Assembly (NCBI GenBank): GCA_900473045.1
Contig: UCKS01000039.1
Span: 1 to 64,000 of the forward strand
Direction of reading: 5' to 3'
DNA length: 64,000 bases
From: Hyphomicrobiales bacterium
Lineage (GTDB): Bacteria > Pseudomonadota > Alphaproteobacteria > Rhizobiales > Rhizobiaceae
Shown here: piece by piece, positions 45,859 to 57,217 of the stretch
Layout of the letters: each line of letters begins with the position of its first letter
How positions within the stretch are numbered: position 1 is the stretch's first letter
The notes under the pieces: generated by a model
Databases searched by the model: none
Told to the model about the DNA's origin: nothing
What the model saw: the letters and a program-made list of their open reading frames with translations, nothing else
Translations under genes and position numbers: made by a program

Positions 45859-45948
45859 ATGCAAGACAATCCTCTGCCGATACCGGAAACAGCTTTCATT
45901 TGGGAACCGCCCGCCGGGACGTGGGCGCACGGAGGACAAAATTCATGA
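45859..45948 (+). CDS. 29-residue leader peptide coupled to OFA transporter
   Basis: Begins with GAGGA seven bases upstream of ATG 45859, reads MQDNPLPIPETAFIWEP and continues PAGTWAHGGQNS. It stops at TGA inside the transporter start (ATGA, 45945-45948), so translation is coupled. It has two Trp and four Pro and no membrane segment. It may be a regulatory leader, a real small protein, or an upstream ORF that aids initiation. No family recognised. Confidence 0.6.
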   Translation: MQDNPLPIPETAFIWEPPAGTWAHGGQNS

Positions 45949-47597
45949 CGGCAACAACGGACACCTATGTGGGCGAAGGCTCGGTCGGCCTTCTCGACCG
46001 CGAACGCATCATCGCCAAGCCAGGCTTCAATCGCTGGCTCGTACCCCCGGCAGCGCTCGCCATCCATCTCTGTATCGGCATGGCCTATGGCTTCAGCGTC
46101 TTCTGGCTGCCGCTCTCCAAGGCGCTCGGCACCACGCCCGATACCTGCTCCACCATGAACCTCGCATCCGCCCTGTTCACCACCAGCTGCAACTGGCGTG
46201 TCGCCGATCTCGGCTGGATCTATACGCTGTTCTTCGTGCTGCTCGGCTGCTCGGCTGCCATCTGGGGCGGCTGGCTGGAACGCGCCGGCCCGCGCAAGGC
46301 CGGTTTCGTCTCGGCCTGCTGCTGGTGCGGCGGCATTCTCGTCGCTGCCCTAGGCGTCTATACCCATCAGCTCTGGCTGATGTGGCTCGGCGCCGGTGTC
46401 ATCGGCGGTGTCGGCCTTGGGCTCGGCTACATCTCCCCGGTTTCCACCCTGATCAAATGGTTTCCAGACCGGCGCGGCATGGCGACGGGCATGGCGATCA
46501 TGGGCTTCGGCGGCGGTGCCATGATCGGCGCGCCCCTTGCCAATCTGCTGATGACCTATTTCCGCACCGATGTTTCGGCCGGCGTCTGGCAGACCTTCAT
46601 CGTCATGGCCGTGATCTACTTCGTCTTCATGATGGGCGGCGCCTTCGGTTACCGCATCCCGCCGGCCGGCTGGCGTCCGGAAGGCTGGACCCCGCCGGCA
46701 TCCAAAAGCACGATGATCACCACCAAGCACGTGCACCTGCGCGATGCCCATAAGACGAAGCAGTTCTGGTTGATCTGGGCGGTCCTCTGCCTCAACGTCT
46801 CGGCGGGTATCGGCGTCATCGGCATGGCATCACCGATGCTGCAGGAGATCTTTGCCGGTTCGCTGATCGGCCTGCCGGATGTCGCCTTTGCCGCTCTCGA
46901 CACGACACAGAAAGCCTCGATCGCCGCGATCGCGGCAGGCTTTACCGGGCTTCTTTCGCTGTTCAACATCGGCGGCCGCTTTTTCTGGGCGTCGCTGTCC
47001 GACAAGATCGGCCGCAAGAACACCTACTTCTGCTTCTTCGTCCTCGGAATCGCGCTCTACGCGCTCGCCCCGACCCTCGCGGGCCTTGGCAACAAGGCCC
47101 TGTTCGTTCTCGCCTTCGGCATCATCCTGTCGATGTATGGCGGCGGCTTCGCGACTATCCCGGCCTATCTCGCCGATATCTTCGGAACCCAGTTCGTCGG
47201 CGCCATCCATGGGCGGCTGCTGACGGCCTGGGCAACGGCAGGCATCGTCGGTCCCGTGGTCGTCAACTATATCCGCGAGGCACAGATTTCGGCTGGCGTC
47301 GCCCCCGGTCCTGAGCTCTACACCGGCACGATGTATATCCTCGCCGGCATGCTGGCACTGGGGCTGATCGCCAACGCGCTGATCCGGCCACTATCCGACA
47401 AATGGTTCATGAAGGACGAGGAAGTGGCGGCGCTTCAGGCCAAGTCCGCAGCCGCAAATGCCGGCCCAACGGGCTCCTTCGGCATCGGCGCCGGCGGTTT
47501 CGACGGCAAGGCCCTGCTCGCCTGGGCCATCGTCGGCATCCCGCTGCTCTGGGGTGTCTGGGTGACACTGAGGGCCAGCATGGTTCTGTTCGGGTAA
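45945..47597 (+). CDS. OFA-family major facilitator (oxalate/formate antiporter-like)
   Basis: 550 residues, 12 membrane segments, with OFA hallmarks (AIHLCIGMAYGFSVFWLPLSKA; GLGYISPVSTLIKWFPDRRG; GGRFFWASLSDKIGRKNTYF). OxlT and relatives exchange oxalate and formate or take up monocarboxylates; the substrate here is unproven, though fds lies nearby. Odd: after the normal C-terminus (about residue 490) a linker is followed by an extra membrane segment (AWAIVGIPLLWGVWVTLRAS), resembling the separate one-helix small subunit seen beside some OFA transporters, so a fusion is possible. GGAGG site; controlled by sigma-54. Confidence 0.9.
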   Translation: MTATTDTYVGEGSVGLLDRERIIAKPGFNRWLVPPAALAIHLCIGMAYGFSVFWLPLSKALGTTPDTCSTMNLASALFTTSCNWRVADLGWIYTLFFVLLGCSAAIWGGWLERAGPRKAGFVSACCWCGGILVAALGVYTHQLWLMWLGAGVIGGVGLGLGYISPVSTLIKWFPDRRGMATGMAIMGFGGGAMIGAPLANLLMTYFRTDVSAGVWQTFIVMAVIYFVFMMGGAFGYRIPPAGWRPEGWTPPASKSTMITTKHVHLRDAHKTKQFWLIWAVLCLNVSAGIGVIGMASPMLQEIFAGSLIGLPDVAFAALDTTQKASIAAIAAGFTGLLSLFNIGGRFFWASLSDKIGRKNTYFCFFVLGIALYALAPTLAGLGNKALFVLAFGIILSMYGGGFATIPAYLADIFGTQFVGAIHGRLLTAWATAGIVGPVVVNYIREAQISAGVAPGPELYTGTMYILAGMLALGLIANALIRPLSDKWFMKDEEVAALQAKSAAANAGPTGSFGIGAGGFDGKALLAWAIVGIPLLWGVWVTLRASMVLFG

Positions 47598-47609
47598 AGG
47601 ACACGCTCA

Positions 47610-47728
47610 AGGTCTCCCCTCATCCGCCCTGTCGGGCACTTTCTCCCCGTCGAGACGGGGAGAGGGAACTTGCGGCAAACTCGGTCATCCCCTCTCCCCG
47701 CTAACGGGGAGAGGTTGGGGTGAGGCGC
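47610..47728. repeat. RIME-like repeat between OFA transporter and lrp
   Basis: Contains CCGCCCTGTCGGGCACTTTC, the CTCCCCGTCGAGACGGGGAG stem, a spacer and a second stem CTCTCCCCGCTAACGGGGAG followed by GTTGGGGTGAGG. This is the two-palindrome architecture of rhizobial RIME elements. It sits between convergent genes and could also terminate transcription. Confidence 0.8.
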
Positions 47729-47758
47729 CGCTAGCGGTACACAGCATCATCCAAAGTC

Positions 47759-48190
47759 CTACCGATTGATCCGCGTCGACAGAATGATCGACGACAATGT
47801 CTTTTCCACCCCATCTATTTCGCCGATCCGGTCGATCACTAGATCCAGTTCGCTGATCGATGACGCCGCGACAATGGCGATCAGATCGAAACTGCCGCTG
47901 ACCGAATGCAGTGTCCGCACATCCTCGATATCGTGCAGGTCCTGCGTCACCCGTCCCAGCGCCTTGGCAGCAAGGGTGATCAGGACATGCGCCTTGATTA
48001 GCCCTTTCTCGAAATCATCCGACAGCCTGACGCCATAGCCGGCAATAATGCCGTCCCGCTCCAGCCGCTCAAGCTTTGCCTGCACCGTCGTGCGTGAAAG
48101 GCCGAGTTTTCGCGCCAGAAGCGCCGTCGGCATACGGGCGTTTTCGCTCAGAATGGCGAGAAGATGCCGGTCTTTGTCTGCCAACGTCAT
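47759..48190 (-). CDS. Lrp/AsnC-family regulator of lysine catabolism
   Basis: 143 residues from ATG 48190, chosen because AAGGA lies eight bases upstream; GTG or ATG codons before it are less well placed. N-terminal helix-turn-helix (LADKDRHLLAILSENARMPT; GLSRTTVQAKLERLERDG) and a RAM domain (TLHSVSGSFDLIAIVAA). Divergent from lysine 6-dehydrogenase, so probably its lysine-responsive activator. A perfect palindrome lies in the shared promoter region. Confidence 0.88.
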   Translation of the reverse strand: MTLADKDRHLLAILSENARMPTALLARKLGLSRTTVQAKLERLERDGIIAGYGVRLSDDFEKGLIKAHVLITLAAKALGRVTQDLHDIEDVRTLHSVSGSFDLIAIVAASSISELDLVIDRIGEIDGVEKTLSSIILSTRINR

Positions 48191-48203
48191 TATGATCATC
48201 CTT

Positions 48204-48220
48204 ATCGGCATTATGCCGAT
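48204..48220. promoter_or_regulatory. Perfect palindrome, probable Lrp operator
   Basis: ATCGGCAT-T-ATGCCGAT, an 8-1-8 perfect palindrome, lies 14 bases upstream of the lrp start and between divergent lrp and lysDH. A further half site CGGCAT follows at 48228. Good candidate for autoregulation and lysDH activation. Confidence 0.6.
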
Positions 48221-48313
48221 TATTGTACGGCATTTTTATCAGACCGGCGCTTCATATCAACCACCGAAAAGCACACAATTACCCCACATTCAGATTCATT
48301 CGGGGGAACCACC

Positions 48314-49417
48314 ATGAAAAATATCGTTGTCATCGGCGCCGGCAAGATCGGCTCGACCATCGCCCGCCTTCTCGCCCATTCCGGCGATTATCAGGTGACG
48401 CTGGCAGACCGCAGTGCCGAACAGCTCGCCATGATCGAAAAGCATGACGCCATTTCGGTCGCTCAAATCGACATCTCCGACAGCGCCGCCATGGTTGCCC
48501 TTTTGACCGGCAAATTCGCCGTCCTCAGCGCCGCACCGTTCCACCTGACGATTGCCATTGCCGAAGCCGCATCCAAAGCCGGCGTGCATTACCTCGACCT
48601 GACCGAAGACGTTGAATCCACACGTCTCGTCAAGGAAATTGCCGAGACCGCCAACACCGCCTTCATCCCGCAATGCGGCCTGGCACCCGGCTTCATCTCC
48701 ATCGTTGCCAATGATCTCGCCAGCCGCTTCGACACGCTCGATAGCGTGCGCATGCGCGTCGGCGCCCTGCCGCAGTATCCGTCCAACGCGCTCAACTATA
48801 ACCTGACCTGGAGCACCGACGGCGTCATCAACGAGTATATCGAGCCCTGCGAAGCCATCGTCGAAGGCCAGCTGATCAAAGTGCCGGCTCTGGAAGAGCG
48901 CGAAGAGTTCTCGCTCGACGGCGTCACCTATGAAGCCTTCAACACGTCCGGCGGCCTCGGTACGCTCTGCGAAACGCTGAAGGGCAAGGTGCGCACGCTC
49001 AACTACCGCACCATCCGTTATCCCGGCCATGCCGCGATCATGAAGGCGCTCCTGAACGACCTCGGCCTGCGCCACCGCCGCGAAGTCCTCAAGGACATCT
49101 TCGAAAACTCGCTGCCGTCGACCATGCAGGACGTCGTCATCATCTTCGTCACGGTCTCCGGCCGCAAGGAAGGCCGCCTGGTCCAGGAAACCTACGCCAA
49201 CAAGGTCTACAGCGCCGTCGTTGCCGGCCGCATGATGAGCGCCATCCAGATCACCACGGCAACCAGCATCTGCGCCGTTCTCGACATGCTGGCAAAGGGC
49301 GAACTGCCGGCCAAGGGCTTCATCCGCCAGGAAGAAATCGGCCTCGACGCCTTCCTCAAGAGCCGCTTCGGCCACCACTACGAACAGCGCGCCTACGCCG
49401 ACAAGCTGGCCAGCTGA
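48314..49417 (+). CDS. lysDH: L-lysine 6-dehydrogenase
   Basis: 367 residues from ATG 48314. Oxidatively deaminates the epsilon-amino group of lysine with NAD+, giving 2-aminoadipate 6-semialdehyde (piperideine carboxylate). Saccharopine dehydrogenase-like fold: NAD motif VVIGAGKIGS, then FIPQCGLAPGFISIVA, SVRMRVGALPQYPSN and YEAFNTSGGLGTL. It closely follows the Agrobacterium LysDH sequence I know. A saccharopine reductase is the main alternative. Divergent Lrp regulator upstream, strong terminator downstream. Confidence 0.88.
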   Translation: MKNIVVIGAGKIGSTIARLLAHSGDYQVTLADRSAEQLAMIEKHDAISVAQIDISDSAAMVALLTGKFAVLSAAPFHLTIAIAEAASKAGVHYLDLTEDVESTRLVKEIAETANTAFIPQCGLAPGFISIVANDLASRFDTLDSVRMRVGALPQYPSNALNYNLTWSTDGVINEYIEPCEAIVEGQLIKVPALEEREEFSLDGVTYEAFNTSGGLGTLCETLKGKVRTLNYRTIRYPGHAAIMKALLNDLGLRHRREVLKDIFENSLPSTMQDVVIIFVTVSGRKEGRLVQETYANKVYSAVVAGRMMSAIQITTATSICAVLDMLAKGELPAKGFIRQEEIGLDAFLKSRFGHHYEQRAYADKLAS

Positions 49418-49448
49418 ACTGCGGGGATAAAAAGACTTTCAAACCGCA

Positions 49449-49480
49449 ACGCCCGGGATTTTATAATCCCGGGCGTTTTT
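49449..49480 (+). terminator. Rho-independent terminator after lysDH
   Basis: ACGCCCGGGAT and ATCCCGGGCGT arms around TTTATA, then TTTTT. It lies between convergent lysDH and manC. Confidence 0.93.
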
Positions 49481-49514
49481 GTTCGCTCAGCGCGTTGTGC
49501 GAGCCCCTCACCCC

Positions 49515-50942
49515 TTACGTCCGCCCAAACTCGTCATCCAGCCGGATGATATCGTCATCCTCCAGATAGGATCCGGTCTGCACCTCGATCAGTTCCAGCG
49601 CGATCTTGCCGGGATTGGTCAGCCGGTGGACCACACCTTGCGGGATATAGACCGACTCGTTTTCATGTAGCAGCCGCGTTTCGCCGTCGATCATGATCTC
49701 AGCCGTGCCGCGCACGACGATCCAGTGCTCGGAGCGGTGATGATGCTTCTGCAGCGAGATCTTGCGGCCGGGCGTCACATGCAGCCGCTTGACCTCGAAA
49801 CGCTCGCCGCTCAGCACCGATGCAACGGCGCCCCAGGGGCGATAGGATGTCGGATGATTTTCCGTCAGTCCTTTCGTCTTGGCCGACAGTGCCAGCTGCT
49901 TGACGATGTCACCGACATTCTGGCTGTCTTCCATCCGCCCGACATAGACGGCATCCTCGCTGGCGATGATAGCGACATCGTCCAGCCCCTGGACCGCGAG
50001 ATGGATATCGCGCGACAGCACCAGCGAATTGCGGGTGTTGGAGACCGTTGCCTTCTGGCCAACGACATTGCCGTCCGCATCCTTGTCGCCGATCGCCCAG
50101 ACGCTGTCCCAGCTGCCGAGGTCCGACCAGCTGAAGGATGAAGGCACCACGGCTGCGTGCGGCGTGTTCTCGAATACGGCGTAATCGACGGAAATATCGG
50201 GCGCCTGCGAAAAGGCCGTTTCATCGAGGCGGTCGAAATCGAGATCCCGCTCCGCGCCCTGGATGGCCCATTGGGCGGCATCGTACACGGCAGGCGCATA
50301 ACGCAGAATCTCGGCCAGAAGCTGCCCGACAGGCAGCATGAACATCCCGGAGTTCCACAGATACCGGCCGCTTGCCAGAAGCTCCTCCGCCCGCTCCCGG
50401 TCCGGCTTCTCGACGAAGCGGGCAACGGTCTTCGCCCCCGTATCAAGATCGTCGCCCATTTCGATATAACCATAGCCGGTCGCCGGTTCCGAGGGCTGGA
50501 TACCGAAGGTCACCAGTTTACCCTTCTGTGCCGTCTCCTGCGCGATGCGGATGCAGTCGAAATAATGCGCGCCGGCATCGATCTCGTGATCGGAAGCCAG
50601 CACTTGCATGATGGCTGCGTCGCCATGGTCGCGCAGGACCACGAACGCAGCGGCTGCGAGTGCCGGCGCAGTGTTGCGCGCGACCGGCTCCAGAAGGATG
50701 CTCGACAACGGGGCGTCCTGCGCCCGGGCCTGCTCGGCAACGATGAAGCGGAACTCGGCATTGGTAACCACCACCGCCGGTGTGTACAGTTCCTGATTAG
50801 AGACCCGGTCCAGCGTCTTCTGGAACAGTGAATGATCACCGAGAAACTGGAGAAATTGCTTGGGCGCCGCCGAGCGCGACAGCGGCCACAGCCGTGTCCC
50901 CTTGCCGCCAGCCATGATGACCGGCACGATCTTCGAAGACAT
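49515..50942 (-). CDS. manC: Mannose-1-phosphate guanylyltransferase / mannose-6-phosphate isomerase
   Basis: 475 residues, bifunctional type II PMI. N-terminal nucleotidyltransferase (VPVIMAGGKGTRLWPLSRS) makes GDP-mannose; the C-terminal cupin isomerase holds RPWGAVASV, QKHHHRSEHWIVVRGTA and the PQGVVHRLTNPG metal site. It supplies GDP-mannose and derivatives for LPS or exopolysaccharide. ATG 50942 was chosen because GAGG stands six bases before it but directly abuts the alternative ATG 50948. Monocistronic. Confidence 0.94.
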   Translation of the reverse strand: MSSKIVPVIMAGGKGTRLWPLSRSAAPKQFLQFLGDHSLFQKTLDRVSNQELYTPAVVVTNAEFRFIVAEQARAQDAPLSSILLEPVARNTAPALAAAAFVVLRDHGDAAIMQVLASDHEIDAGAHYFDCIRIAQETAQKGKLVTFGIQPSEPATGYGYIEMGDDLDTGAKTVARFVEKPDRERAEELLASGRYLWNSGMFMLPVGQLLAEILRYAPAVYDAAQWAIQGAERDLDFDRLDETAFSQAPDISVDYAVFENTPHAAVVPSSFSWSDLGSWDSVWAIGDKDADGNVVGQKATVSNTRNSLVLSRDIHLAVQGLDDVAIIASEDAVYVGRMEDSQNVGDIVKQLALSAKTKGLTENHPTSYRPWGAVASVLSGERFEVKRLHVTPGRKISLQKHHHRSEHWIVVRGTAEIMIDGETRLLHENESVYIPQGVVHRLTNPGKIALELIEVQTGSYLEDDDIIRLDDEFGRT

Positions 50943-51133
50943 GCGCATCCTCTTGTCTTTTATCGAACCTTGCGGTTCTAAATTTCAAAAACGTTTGCGA
51001 GTGATGCAGCCTAACGAAAAACCAAGGTATGTGAAACCAATAAGTGGTTCGAGCATTTATGGAATCAAAGCGTTACGGCGAGATCGACTGTTAGCAGCCT
51101 CGGCCGGCCCTTCCCGATCGCAAATTCACGCAA

Positions 51134-51158
51134 TAAAAAACCCCGCCGGAGCGGGGTT
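51134..51158 (-). terminator. Rho-independent terminator of the atp operon
   Basis: On the minus strand AACCCCGC and GCGGGGTT pair, followed by TTTTATT. It lies 23 bases beyond the atpC stop. The remaining 185 bases to manC contain no gene. Confidence 0.93.
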
Positions 51159-51181
51159 CGAAAGCCACGTCATTGACCCTT

Positions 51182-51589
51182 TCAGGCAGCAACGACGATT
51201 TCATTGAGCTGTGTCAGCTCGGCAAGGAAACTCTCAAGCCGCGTCTTGTGCTCGTCGCTGTGCGAGCCGTCATCCAGTTCCGACTTCGTTGCATCAATAC
51301 GCTTCTCGATCAGCCTGGCATCGACTTCGCTAACCGGAACCGCAGATTCGGCAAGCAATGTGCAGCCCGTCGGCAGGATGTCGGCAAAACCGCCGAACAC
51401 GACGTAACGCGTTACCTTGCCATCGACTGCCTTGACGCTGACGATGCCCGGCTTGATTGTGGTCATCACCGGCGCATGGTTGGCCATGACGGTCATTTCG
51501 CCTTCCGTCGCCGGAAGAACGACTTCGCTGACACGCTCGGAAAGCAACAGGCGTTCCGGGGAGACGAGTTCGAAATTGAAATCAGCCAT
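51182..51589 (-). CDS. atpC: ATP synthase F1 epsilon subunit
   Basis: 135 residues. Central-stalk subunit. N-terminal beta-sandwich (FNFELVSPERLLLSERV; GEMTVMANHAPVMTTIKPG) and C-terminal two-helix part. ATG 51589 (MADFNFELV) is preferred over a codon two residues earlier. Last gene of atpHAGDC. Confidence 0.95.
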   Translation of the reverse strand: MADFNFELVSPERLLLSERVSEVVLPATEGEMTVMANHAPVMTTIKPGIVSVKAVDGKVTRYVVFGGFADILPTGCTLLAESAVPVSEVDARLIEKRIDATKSELDDGSHSDEHKTRLESFLAELTQLNEIVVAA

Positions 51590-51717
51590 GATCATTCGCT
51601 TCTTTTGACGCTACCGGCGAAAAACCCCGGCAGAAAATCCGTTCGGCGCGACCGGACCCTTGCCAGCCGCAGCGAGTGTCGATCGGGGCACCGTTCCAGC
51701 GCCCCGATCGAAAGTCA

Positions 51718-53304
<1,587 letters not shown>

Positions 53305-54186
53305 TTAGAGCGCTTCCGCGCCCGAAATGATTTCAATGAGTTCCTTGGTGATCTGAGCCTGGCGCTGACGGTTGTAGGAAAGCGTCAGCTTGTTGATCAT
53401 TTCACCGGCATTGCGCGTGGCATTATCCATCGCGCTCATTTTGGCACCCATTTCACCCGCAACATTTTCGAGCAAAGCCCGGAAAACCTGCACCGAAATG
53501 TTGCGCGGAATGAGATCGTTGAGGATCTCGCCCGCATCTGGCTCATATTCGTAGATCGCAGCCGCTGCGTCAGTCTGCTCCGCACCTGCCGGAACGGCGG
53601 CGGGGATCAGCTGAAGTGCGGTCGGAACCTGCGAAATGACCGACTTGAACTCCGAATAGAACAGCGTGCAGACATCGAACTCGTTCTTTTCGAACAGGCT
53701 GATGACCTTCTTGCCAATCTGGTCGGCGTTTTCAAAACCGATCTTCTTGACTTCACGCAAGTCGACGCGGTCGATGATCAGCGACGCGAATTCGCGACGC
53801 AGGATATCGAAGCCCTTCTTGCCGACGCAGATGATCTTGACCGTCTTGCCTTCGGCCAAAAGCTTGCGCACGTGATCACGGGCAAAGCGGGCAATCTGGC
53901 TGTTGAAGCCGCCGCAGAGACCGCGTTCCGCCGTGCAAACCACGAGCAGATGCGTCTGGTTCTGACCGTTGCCGGTCATCAGGCGAGGCGCACTGTCATC
54001 CGAACCGACAGCCTGGGCGATGTTCGAAAGAACTGCGCTCATCCGCTGCGAGTAAGGCCGGGCAGCCTCGGCCGCCTCCTGCGCACGCCGAAGCTTCGCC
54101 GCGGCGACCATTTTCATCGCCTTGGTGATCTTCTGCGTCGCCTTGACGGAGGCGATCCTGTTTTTCAGATCCTTAAGTGAAGGCAT
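53305..54186 (-). CDS. atpG: ATP synthase F1 gamma subunit
   Basis: 293 residues. Rotary shaft. N-terminal [20 protein letters not shown] and C-terminal [20 protein letters not shown] helices are conserved; the loop near [12 protein letters not shown] is typical of alphaproteobacteria. Placed between atpA and atpD. Confidence 0.96.
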   Translation of the reverse strand: MPSLKDLKNRIASVKATQKITKAMKMVAAAKLRRAQEAAEAARPYSQRMSAVLSNIAQAVGSDDSAPRLMTGNGQNQTHLLVVCTAERGLCGGFNSQIARFARDHVRKLLAEGKTVKIICVGKKGFDILRREFASLIIDRVDLREVKKIGFENADQIGKKVISLFEKNEFDVCTLFYSEFKSVISQVPTALQLIPAAVPAGAEQTDAAAAIYEYEPDAGEILNDLIPRNISVQVFRALLENVAGEMGAKMSAMDNATRNAGEMINKLTLSYNRQRQAQITKELIEIISGAEAL

Positions 54187-54213
54187 CCGTTGTCCGTCCT
54201 AACTGGTACCCGA

Positions 54214-55742
<1,529 letters not shown>

Positions 55743-55743
<1 letters not shown>

Positions 55744-56309
55744 CAGCCGACCTCTTTCAGTGCAAGCTTAAGGCTAGAAAGCTTTGTGCGAAGGGAAGTG
55801 TCAATCTGGCGGGACCCGACCTTGACGATCAGACCACCGAGAATAGAGGGTTCAACCGTGACGTTGAGCGTCACGTCTTTGCCGGTGACGCCCTTGAGCG
55901 CCGCCTTCAATTCAGTCTGCTGCGCGGCCGACAGGGCATGCGCCGAAGTCACCTCAGCAGAAACTTCGCCACGATGACGGGCAGCGGTTTCGCGATAGGA
56001 CTTGACGATGCCAGGCACTGCGAACAGGCGGCGATTGCGTGCAACCACCTTCAGGAAGTTGCCGACCAGACCCGAAATTCCGGCCTTCGCTATGATCGCG
56101 GAAATAGCCTTGAACTGGTCATCGGCAGAAAAAATCGGGCTGACGATAAGACGCTTCAGATCGGCGCTCTCGTTGATCAGCGACTGGAACTTATCCAGAT
56201 CCGCCGCTACGCTCTCCACCGAGCCCGCTTCCAATGCGAGATCGAAAAGCGAAGACGCGTACCGTTCTGCAACACCGGAAATAAGCTGGGATGTGTCTGC
56301 CACGGGCAC
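55743..56309 (-). CDS. atpH: ATP synthase F1 delta subunit
   Basis: 188 residues. Peripheral-stalk subunit joining F1 to b subunits. OSCP family motifs: [17 protein letters not shown] and the C-terminal [20 protein letters not shown]. Starts with GTG at 56309 (MPVADTSQL), the start used by rhizobial homologues. First gene of the operon; the promoter should be within 56310-56571. Confidence 0.95.
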
Positions 56310-56571
56310 AAGCTTCTCTTATTTTAATCCAAAGGCGATGTCTGCGGAGAACCGTAAACCCAACACTTTGAATTTGTTGCTATATTTTAAAGGACATACA
56401 GGCCGGGCGGCCTGTTTCCCCCACAAGTCGCGGTTCGTCTAGCATAGGATATCTGGACTCGCAACACGCGAACCGCACGAATGCGCATAGTTAAGCCCGG
56501 TTTGGCCAAATTTTGACAAAAATGGGGTATGAGCTGGCGAGGTCCGCGCTGTAGGGCCTGACTGGCAAGGC
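56310..56571. promoter_or_regulatory. Upstream region of the atp operon
   Basis: 262 bases without a gene. It has an inverted repeat ACAGGCC-GGGC-GGCCTGT at 56398-56415 that could form a hairpin in the atpH leader. I see no confident -35/-10 pair. Confidence 0.35.
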
Positions 56572-56958
56572 TTAAACGAAGCCAAAGACATAGGCCAAGG
56601 GCAAAGCCGAAAGCGCGATCTGAACGATCAGATACAACCAGTTCACAACCGTGTTGCCGCTATCCGACAGCATCGACAGGATGCGCCCGAATGCCGCAAG
56701 CGCAAAAGCAGCCCCCAGCGCCAGGTAGACCATCGGCTGGGCCAACAGCAATGCGGCAAGACCAAGCCCAAGATGAAAACCACCCATCGTCGAGCGCGCC
56801 TCCGCATACCCGCCACGCCGGCCTTCACGCAAATCGATCCCCAAGGCCCGGAACGCGATGCCCGGCGCAAACAGGAAGACAAGCCCGAGCAGCGAGGTCA
56901 CCACAGCTGCGCAGAACGCCAGGAATTCTCCCGTTTCGGTCGGAATGTAGAACTCCAT
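56572..56958 (-). CDS. Small four-helix membrane protein (DUF4345-like)
   Basis: 128 residues with four predicted membrane segments and a conserved EARSTMGGFHLGLGLAAL motif, typical of DUF4345-type proteins. AGAGGATAAG precedes the ATG. Function unknown. Located between the atp operon and priA, same strand. Confidence 0.75.
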   Translation of the reverse strand: MEFYIPTETGEFLAFCAAVVTSLLGLVFLFAPGIAFRALGIDLREGRRGGYAEARSTMGGFHLGLGLAALLLAQPMVYLALGAAFALAAFGRILSMLSDSGNTVVNWLYLIVQIALSALPLAYVFGFV

Positions 56959-57087
56959 CTTATCCTCTTGCCCCCAAGCCGTTTCTGCAACGAGGCAGCA
57001 TTAACTCAGCGCGATTAAAAAGGGAATCGGGTGACGGCGGTATTCCGGCTCAAGTGGGAAGCACCATCTCAATACTCGCATGGGGTG

Positions 57088-57207
57088 ACCCACCCCTCAC
57101 CCTAGCCCTCTCCCCGCAAGCAGGGAGAGAGGATACCGGAGCTTGCCGCAGGGTCCTTCTCCCCGTGCACGGGGAGAAGGTGGCCGACAGGCCGGATGAG
57201 GGGCGAA
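57088..57207. repeat. RIME-like repeat upstream of DUF4345-like gene
   Basis: CACCCCTCACCCTAGCCC leads into CTCTCCCCGCAAGCAGGGAG, then a spacer, then the CTTCTCCCCGTGCACGGGGA stem and GGCCGACAGGCC small stem with GGATGAGGGG. Same two-palindrome layout as the other copies in this window. It follows the priA stop. Confidence 0.8.
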
Positions 57208-57217
57208 GCCGCATCCC

